A program made the position numbers and the translations under genes. From Actinomadura sp. KC216 (GTDB lineage Bacteria > Actinomycetota > Actinomycetes > Streptosporangiales > Streptosporangiaceae), in the NCBI RefSeq assembly GCF_004348535.1, contig NZ_SMJX01000021.1, positions 1-48,349 of the forward strand: 48,349 bases of DNA, written 5' to 3'. Within the stretch, counting starts at the first letter, position 1, and each line of letters starts with the position of its first letter. A model generated the notes under the pieces. That model saw only the letters and a list, made by a program, of their open reading frames with translations. It ran no database searches and was not told the origin of the DNA. Positions 43,525 through 48,349 of this stretch are shown here, one piece after another.

Positions 43525-43764
43525 GTGACCGCTGAGGACAAGCCTTTCCTCCAGGTCGTCCGCGGCGATGCCGGGCCGGAGGAGATCGCGGCGCTCGTGG
43601 CCGTGCTCGCCGCGCGTGCGCGGGCCGCCGCCGCGGCGGACGCGCCCGAAGCGGCGCGGCCGTCCCGGTGGGCCGACAGGTCGCGGCTCGTGCGCAACAC
43701 TTTCGCGGGGGAACCGCGGCCGCGCGGGCCCGGAGCATGGCGGGCGAGCGCCCTTCCCCGGTGA
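43525..43764 (+). CDS. Acyl-CoA carboxylase epsilon subunit
   Basis: The 79-residue protein resembles the small actinobacterial epsilon subunits (AccE/PccE) that stabilise the acyl-CoA carboxylase complex. It has the short opening FLQVVRGDAGPEEIAALVAVLAAR and the C-terminal WADRSRLVRNTF segment typical of them. The rest is Ala/Arg/Pro-rich. The start is GTG 43525 with GAGGAGA 7 bp upstream; GTG 43522 is too close. It lies just after the beta subunit, as expected for a complex partner. Confidence 0.88.
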   Translation: MTAEDKPFLQVVRGDAGPEEIAALVAVLAARARAAAAADAPEAARPSRWADRSRLVRNTFAGEPRPRGPGAWRASALPR

Positions 43765-43841
43765 CGGACCGGTGATGACGCGGTGACGGACAACTGTGGT
43801 TCGCACCCAGCGACGGCCCGTCACGAATAAGGTGGAAGGCC

Positions 43842-44921
43842 ATGGCCACCTCGGAGTTCGTCCCACAGCCCGCGCGCTACGCGATTTTCGTCGACGCGGG
43901 GTACCTTTACGCGGCCTCCGGGGCGCTGCTGCTGAGTTGCGGTTCCCGGCGCGAGTACCGCGTCGCGGCCGAAAAGTTGATCAAGGCGTTGACCGATCAT
44001 GCCGACGAGCAGCGCCGCGGCGAGCTGCTGCGGGTGTACTGGTTCGACGCCGCGCCGAAGCGGCAGCCGACGGTCGACCAGCGCGTCATCGCGAACCTGC
44101 CGCTGGTGAAGCTGCGGCTCGGGAACCTGAACGCGCAGGGCCAGCAGAAGGGCGTGGACGCCCAGCTCCGCGCCGACCTTGAGGCCCTCGCCCGGCACCG
44201 CGCCATCACCGATGCCGTGCTTCTGGCGGGCGACGAGGACATGCTGCCCGCGGTCGAGGCGGCGCAGCGGTATGGCGTCCGGGTCCATTTGTGGGGTGTC
44301 GAGCCGACGCACGGGTCCAACCAGGCCGAGTGGCTGGTGTGGGAGTCCGACACCGTCGAGGTGCTGCCGGCTGATTTCCTGCGTCCTTACTTCACTAAGG
44401 CCAAGTTGCTTCCCGCTCCTGCGCCCGGCACGGCCGCGGCCGTCCGGGACGCGGCTGACGCGGCCGCCGCGGCGAAGGGGACGAGCCCTGTGCCGTCGCC
44501 GTCGCAGGTGTTCGCGGGACGGCCCCCGGCGATCAAGCCGACGCCCGCCACCGTCCGCGCCAGCGTCCCCGTCCCGGCCGGTGCCGGGGCCGGTGCGACG
44601 CCCGCGACGGTCGCCGCGTCGATGAACTCCGCCGCCGCGGCCGCGCAGGACGGCAAGCTCGGGCCCGAGCGCGACCACATGCTGGAGATCGGCGAGCATG
44701 TCGCGCAGAAGTGGATCTTCGAGCGGGGGCGGGACAACATCCGCGACCTGCTCCCCGGCCCGATCCTGCCGCCCGTCATCGACAAGGAACTGCTGATCGA
44801 GGCCGAGAAGGAATTGGGCTCGTCGCTGCGCCCGTACCAGGAAGCCCGCACCTGGCTGCGGGACGGCTTCTGGGAGCGCGTCTACCGCGAGTTCGGCATC
44901 GGTATCGGCAAGTCCGACTGA
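43842..44921 (+). CDS. NYN domain RNase-like protein
   Basis: The 359-residue protein has an N-terminal NYN/PIN-like nuclease domain (about residues 12-185): the first acidic strand YAIFVDAGYLY with Asp18, KGVDAQLRADL, and LLAGDEDMLPAVEAAQRYGVRV with the later Asp/Glu set for metal binding. A Pro/Ala-rich linker (about 195-265) leads to a conserved C-terminal segment of ~80 residues (EHVAQKWIFERGRDNIRDLLPGP). NYN proteins are thought to cut or process RNA; targets here are unknown. GGTGGAAGG precedes ATG. It is transcribed on the same strand as the lipoprotein downstream. Confidence 0.87.
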   Translation: MATSEFVPQPARYAIFVDAGYLYAASGALLLSCGSRREYRVAAEKLIKALTDHADEQRRGELLRVYWFDAAPKRQPTVDQRVIANLPLVKLRLGNLNAQGQQKGVDAQLRADLEALARHRAITDAVLLAGDEDMLPAVEAAQRYGVRVHLWGVEPTHGSNQAEWLVWESDTVEVLPADFLRPYFTKAKLLPAPAPGTAAAVRDAADAAAAAKGTSPVPSPSQVFAGRPPAIKPTPATVRASVPVPAGAGAGATPATVAASMNSAAAAAQDGKLGPERDHMLEIGEHVAQKWIFERGRDNIRDLLPGPILPPVIDKELLIEAEKELGSSLRPYQEARTWLRDGFWERVYREFGIGIGKSD

Positions 44922-45025
44922 CGTTCCTCTCGCGCGGGCAGCGAACGCGAACACGTTTGGCAATTGGTCGGACACTCGCTGTCGTCCCCCGGTATGGTCC
45001 CCGCGGTGATGGGGGGAGACCGCGC

Positions 45026-46246
45026 ATGGGAGCTCACGCTCATGAGGGACGATCACGGGCCGCCGCCGTCCCGCTCGCCGCGGCCCTGGCGCTGACCGGC
45101 GGCGGGCTCGCCGGGTGCGAGTCGCCCGTCCCGTTCTACCGGCCCGGGGAGGGATCCCCGGGCGGTCCGGTGGTCGGACTCGGTGGGCCCGCGCCGTATT
45201 CGAGCGTCCGTCCGGGTACCGGGCCGTCCGCTCCCGAGGCGGCCGTCCGGTTGGACGCCCGCCCCGCGGCCGGACGCGTCTACGCCGCCACCGGCGCGGG
45301 CATGATCGCACCGAACGCGCAAGGGATGCCCGAGCGGCTGTACGTCGCGAACGGGCAGGCCGTGGACGTCCTCGATCCGCACACGCTTCGCTCCGCCGGG
45401 CGCCTCCACACGGGGGCGGCGGCGTCGCGGGTGGTGCCGTCGTGGGATCTGCGGCGGCTGTGGGCTGCGGGCCGTGTCAACGGGGTCCTCGTCTCGGTCG
45501 GCGTGCGCAGCGGAAGGCTGGGCCTGCCGGTGAGCGTGCCGGGCGCGACCGGGCTCTACTTCACGCCGGACGGGCGGGACGCGCTGGTCCTGGCCCGGCG
45601 GCCGCGCCGCATCGACGTCCGCGACCCGCAGACGATGCTGCTGAAGGCGTCAGTGCCGATGCCGTGCGCCCCCGGCCACGCCGATTTCACGCTGGACGGG
45701 GCGTCGCTCGTCACGACCTGCGCGTCCGCGAGCGGGATCGGGCGCGTGCACCTCGCCGGGCGCGGCATCACCGGGACGATCAGGCTGCCGCACGGGGCGC
45801 GTCCCGGCGACCTGCGGCTGTCCCCGGACGGCGCCGTGTTCTACGTGACCGACTCCGTCAACGGCGGGGTGTGGCTCGTGGACGCCCGCCGGTTCCTCCT
45901 GACCGGGTTCGTCCCGACCGCGCCGGGCGCGCGCGGCCTCGCGGTCAGCCGGGACGCGCGGCGGCTGTTCGTCGTGGGCGGCGGCGTCCTCGCCGTCATC
46001 GACTTCGCGACCCGGCAGGTCACGTCCCGGTGGACGCTGCCGGGCGGCGGCTCCCCAGCGGTCGGCGGGGTGTCCTCGGACGGGACGGCACTGTGGCTCG
46101 CCGACCCCACCGGCCTCGTCTACGCCGTGGACACCCAGACCGGACGCGTCCTGCGGAAGGTCATGGTCGAAGGACATCCGGTGGGGCTGTCCGTCCACCC
46201 GCAGCCCGGCCGGTTCTCGCTGGGCGGCACCGGCCTTTACCGGTGA
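45026..46246 (+). CDS. Lipoprotein with YVTN/propeller-like repeats
   Basis: The 406-residue product has a lipoprotein signal peptide: hydrophobic segment AAAVPLAAALALTGGGLAGC with lipobox LAGC and lipidated Cys31. The mature part holds repeated short blades such as RLYVANGQAVDVLDPHT, GLYFTPDGRDALVLARRP, DGAVFYVTDSVNGGVWLVD, SRDARRLFVVGGGVLAVID and DGTALWLADPTGLVYAVDTQT. This is the pattern of a six- or seven-bladed beta-propeller of the YVTN type on the outer face of the membrane. Binding partner unknown. ATG 45026 has GGGGGGAGA 7 bp upstream. The 104-bp gap before it probably carries its promoter. Confidence 0.85.
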   Translation: MGAHAHEGRSRAAAVPLAAALALTGGGLAGCESPVPFYRPGEGSPGGPVVGLGGPAPYSSVRPGTGPSAPEAAVRLDARPAAGRVYAATGAGMIAPNAQGMPERLYVANGQAVDVLDPHTLRSAGRLHTGAAASRVVPSWDLRRLWAAGRVNGVLVSVGVRSGRLGLPVSVPGATGLYFTPDGRDALVLARRPRRIDVRDPQTMLLKASVPMPCAPGHADFTLDGASLVTTCASASGIGRVHLAGRGITGTIRLPHGARPGDLRLSPDGAVFYVTDSVNGGVWLVDARRFLLTGFVPTAPGARGLAVSRDARRLFVVGGGVLAVIDFATRQVTSRWTLPGGGSPAVGGVSSDGTALWLADPTGLVYAVDTQTGRVLRKVMVEGHPVGLSVHPQPGRFSLGGTGLYR

Positions 46247-46271
46247 GCGCTGGTGCGGGCGTGCGCGCTGC

Positions 46272-48349
46272 TCAGCGGGAGCTGACGCCGTGCCACTCGG
46301 GGAGCAGTTCCTCCATGAGCGCCTCCGTCTGGGGCTGGAGCCTGTCGTAGAGCGGGTCGCGGGCGATGCGTCCGCGCAGCTCGTTCACGACGACCTGCAC
46401 CTGCGCGACGTCGCCGGTGGCGTGGGTCGCGCGAAGCAGGTCGCGCCACAGGCCCTCGTCCTCGGGCGCGAGCCGCAGCCCGGCCCGCGCCGCGGTGACC
46501 GCGCCGCGCGCGTCGCCCTCGTCCAGCCGGAGCACGACGAGCCGGTGCGCGACGTCGATGACCCGCGCGGACGCCTCGTACTCCAGGGCGTGGTCGGCGA
46601 GCCACGCGTACCGGCCGCGCGGGCGCCCGGCGAGCAGCGGGCCGCGGACGAGGTCCAGCGCGTACGCCATGTAGGCGGCCTCGGACGCGGGCTCCGCCGC
46701 CGACCGCCACACCAGCCAGCGGAACACGTCGAGGTCGACGCGGACCTCCGAGCCGAGCCTGATCCGGCCGCGGTCGTCGTAGTACAGGTTGGGGCGGCCG
46801 CGCGCGTCGCGGCCGAGCCAGTCCGACACCCGGGCCACGGACGCGTCGCGGACGGCCGCGCTCACCCCGCGCGGCCAGATCGCCCCGGACAGCACCGTCG
46901 GGTGGACGCCCTCCGGGTGCGCGGCCAGGTAGACGAGCAGCTCGGTGCAGAGTTCGCGGCGGCTCTCGTCCATCGGGCCCGGCGCCTCGACCTCGATCGG
47001 GCCGAGCAGCCGCAGGTCGACCGACGACTGCTGCGCGGTCGGCGGCTCCGGGCCGCCGGCCAGGCCGGGCAGCTCGACGGAGTCGAGCCGGTTCGCGGTC
47101 CGGAACAGTTGGAACACGCGGCGGCAGGCGTCGTCGGGGACGAGCTGCGCGTCGACGTCGAAGCCGAGCACGCCCGCCTGGAGGCGCCCGGTGGCGTCGA
47201 CGTCCCAGGTCCAGGTGGCGCCCTGCACGTCGCCGGCGACGAGGTACCCGGCGGCCATGCGGGTGCCGGTGCGGGCGAGCGCGACGAGCCGGTCGGCGTC
47301 CCGTTCGGACGGCTGGTCCGCCATGATCAGGTAGTGCGGCATCCACGCCTCGCCGAACACGCCGCGGCAGCGCCCGGTGAGCACCGAGTCGACGCCGGAC
47401 GCGGCGAGCGCCTGCCGGACCTCCTCGCTGCGCCCCTCCAGCTCGGGCAGCGCGTCCGCGAGCGTCGCGACGGACCGCACCCGGTCCGGCGCGATCTCCG
47501 CCAGGCCCTCGCCCAGCTCGGCACCGAACCCGACGAGCGTGATCCGCATGTGGTCGGACCAGCGGTTGGTGGCCAGCTCGATCGCGATCGCCGACAGCGC
47601 CGCCCGCCGGACGTCCTCGGGGCCGCGGAGCGCGATCAGCCCGTGCGCGGCCTCCAGGTCGACGAGGATGCGGCCGCTCTCGTTCGTGCCGATGGACACC
47701 AGGCCGGGGTACGGGGCGAGGACGTCGCCGAGGTCGGACGCCTCCAGCCCGGCGAGCGCGTCGCCGTGCAGCCGCCAGACCTGGCCGTCGTCGTACGCCT
47801 GCCAGGGTGCGGGCGGGTTCCGGTCGGCGGGCGCGATCCACAGGTCGAGGCTCTGGGACCCGCCGATGTGGACGCCGTACACGGTCGGCAGCGCCCGGCC
47901 GCCCGCCGCCATCGACTTCGACAGGAACCGCAGCCCGAGGTCGAGGAGCCGGGTGGCGTCGTCGTCGGCGCCGAGCCGCAGCGCCCGCTCCGCCTCCGCC
48001 GCCTCGCCCTCCGGGCGGACGATCATGTTCCCGGCCGCGCGGTCCCACATCTGGGCGCGGCGGCGGCGTGCGAGCACGACCAGCAGCCCGGCGGCGATCA
48101 GCGAACCGGCCGCGAGGCTGTGCGGCCAGCCGATGCCGAGCCGCCCGCCGGAGTCGTCCTTCTCTTCCTGTTGCCGCTGCTCGGAGCCCTGCAAGTCCAT
48201 CTCGCCTGATGGCCCCGACTGCTCGGGCGCGGGTGCTTGCGAGGCCGGCGGCGCCTGCGAAGCGGGAGGCTGCGAGGCCGGGGGTTGTGATGCCGGCGGC
48301 TGCGTGGTCGGCGCTTCGGTCGTTGGCGGGGGCGGGGCCGGTGCGGGCG
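46272..48349 (-). CDS. Membrane-associated BTAD (SARP-like) regulator, 5' end outside window
   Basis: The frame stays open to the right edge, so the gene starts beyond the window; about 692 codons are seen. From the visible N-terminus there is a Pro/Ser/Gln-rich stretch with PPASQ repeats, then a hydrophobic helix (SLAAGSLIAAGLLVVLARRRR), then a large cytoplasmic region. The last ~250 residues contain a winged-helix-like part (VDLRLLGPIEVEAPG, ELLVYLAAHPEGV) and a bacterial transcriptional activator domain (about 46280-46750) of TPR type. Actinobacterial BTAD proteins of this layout often carry LysM upstream. It lacks the usual small SARP size, and its target is unknown. It converges with the lipoprotein gene. 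Confidence 0.8.
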   Translation of the reverse strand, partial: PAPAPPPPTTEAPTTQPPASQPPASQPPASQAPPASQAPAPEQSGPSGEMDLQGSEQRQQEEKDDSGGRLGIGWPHSLAAGSLIAAGLLVVLARRRRAQMWDRAAGNMIVRPEGEAAEAERALRLGADDDATRLLDLGLRFLSKSMAAGGRALPTVYGVHIGGSQSLDLWIAPADRNPPAPWQAYDDGQVWRLHGDALAGLEASDLGDVLAPYPGLVSIGTNESGRILVDLEAAHGLIALRGPEDVRRAALSAIAIELATNRWSDHMRITLVGFGAELGEGLAEIAPDRVRSVATLADALPELEGRSEEVRQALAASGVDSVLTGRCRGVFGEAWMPHYLIMADQPSERDADRLVALARTGTRMAAGYLVAGDVQGATWTWDVDATGRLQAGVLGFDVDAQLVPDDACRRVFQLFRTANRLDSVELPGLAGGPEPPTAQQSSVDLRLLGPIEVEAPGPMDESRRELCTELLVYLAAHPEGVHPTVLSGAIWPRGVSAAVRDASVARVSDWLGRDARGRPNLYYDDRGRIRLGSEVRVDLDVFRWLVWRSAAEPASEAAYMAYALDLVRGPLLAGRPRGRYAWLADHALEYEASARVIDVAHRLVVLRLDEGDARGAVTAARAGLRLAPEDEGLWRDLLRATHATGDVAQVQVVVNELRGRIARDPLYDRLQPQTEALMEELLPEWHGVSSR
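48237..48299 (-). repeat. Tandem PPASQ-coding repeats in the BTAD protein
   Basis: Four 15-base units encode PPASQ on the minus strand, the fourth separated by one extra Ala codon. The DNA units differ at third positions, so selection acts on the peptide. The linker probably separates the membrane part from upstream domains. Confidence 0.75.

Noticed and set aside
46272..48349. SARP regulator of a secondary-metabolite cluster
   Set aside because: The protein is large and membrane-anchored, and no biosynthetic genes lie nearby.

Overview
The window is about 48 kb of very GC-rich DNA with dense, often 4-bp-overlapping genes and frequent GTG/TTG starts. Gene content (HTH-DUF5753 and DUF397 proteins, acyl-CoA carboxylase epsilon subunit, Rv1264-type adenylate cyclase, an IdeR-type iron box, a BTAD regulator, TreXYZ) points to an actinomycete chromosome, plausibly of the Streptosporangiales/Thermomonosporaceae type; the family is an inference. 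I saw no rRNA, tRNA, CRISPR array, prophage or insertion sequence. Both window edges cut genes: a HelD/UvrD-like helicase on the left and a membrane BTAD protein on the right.

Layout. 1-1.6 kb: helicase tail and a TetR regulator. 1.6-8.0 kb: a tightly packed cell-envelope cluster. The minus strand reads degenerate CDP-alcohol transferase -> DUF5941 membrane protein -> sugar/alcohol-phosphate nucleotidyltransferase -> sn-glycerol-1-phosphate dehydrogenase homologue -> CDP-alcohol phosphotransferase -> GT2 glycosyltransferase. Divergent on the plus strand are an IspD/TarI-like cytidylyltransferase and a glycerophosphodiesterase. 8.0-18 kb: more envelope genes (ExoA-like GT2, LytR-CpsA-Psr ligase, UDP-glucose dehydrogenase, GtrA flippase) mixed with a thioesterase, a secreted protein, a CoA-binding protein and purK-purE. 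18-20 kb: a two-component system. 20.2-26.6 kb: treX-treY-treZ, which makes trehalose from glycogen. 26.7-27.7 kb: bfd-bfr iron storage behind an iron box. 27.8-34.4 kb: adenylate cyclase, BirA, an enoyl-CoA hydratase, a MFS exporter with a DUF899 protein, and a YCII/ECF42 sigma pair.

34.4-37.7 kb looks accessory: a frameshifted histidine-kinase remnant, a RHH/MazF-type toxin-antitoxin pair, and an HTH-DUF397 operon facing a small ORF plus HATPase gene. 37.8-48.3 kb returns to a more core-like set: alpha/beta hydrolase, GNAT, PEP carboxylase, acyl-CoA carboxylase beta and epsilon, a NYN-domain protein, a propeller lipoprotein and the BTAD protein.

The best candidate for an undescribed system is the 1.6-8.0 kb cluster. 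It combines a G1P-type dehydrogenase, two nucleotidyltransferases, one apparently active and one apparently dead CDP-alcohol transferase, and a glycosyltransferase, next to LCP and UDP-glucuronate genes. Together these suggest a CDP-alcohol-derived glycolipid or wall polymer. Six genes also appear to start from leaderless promoters (TANNNT 6-7 nt before the start codon).
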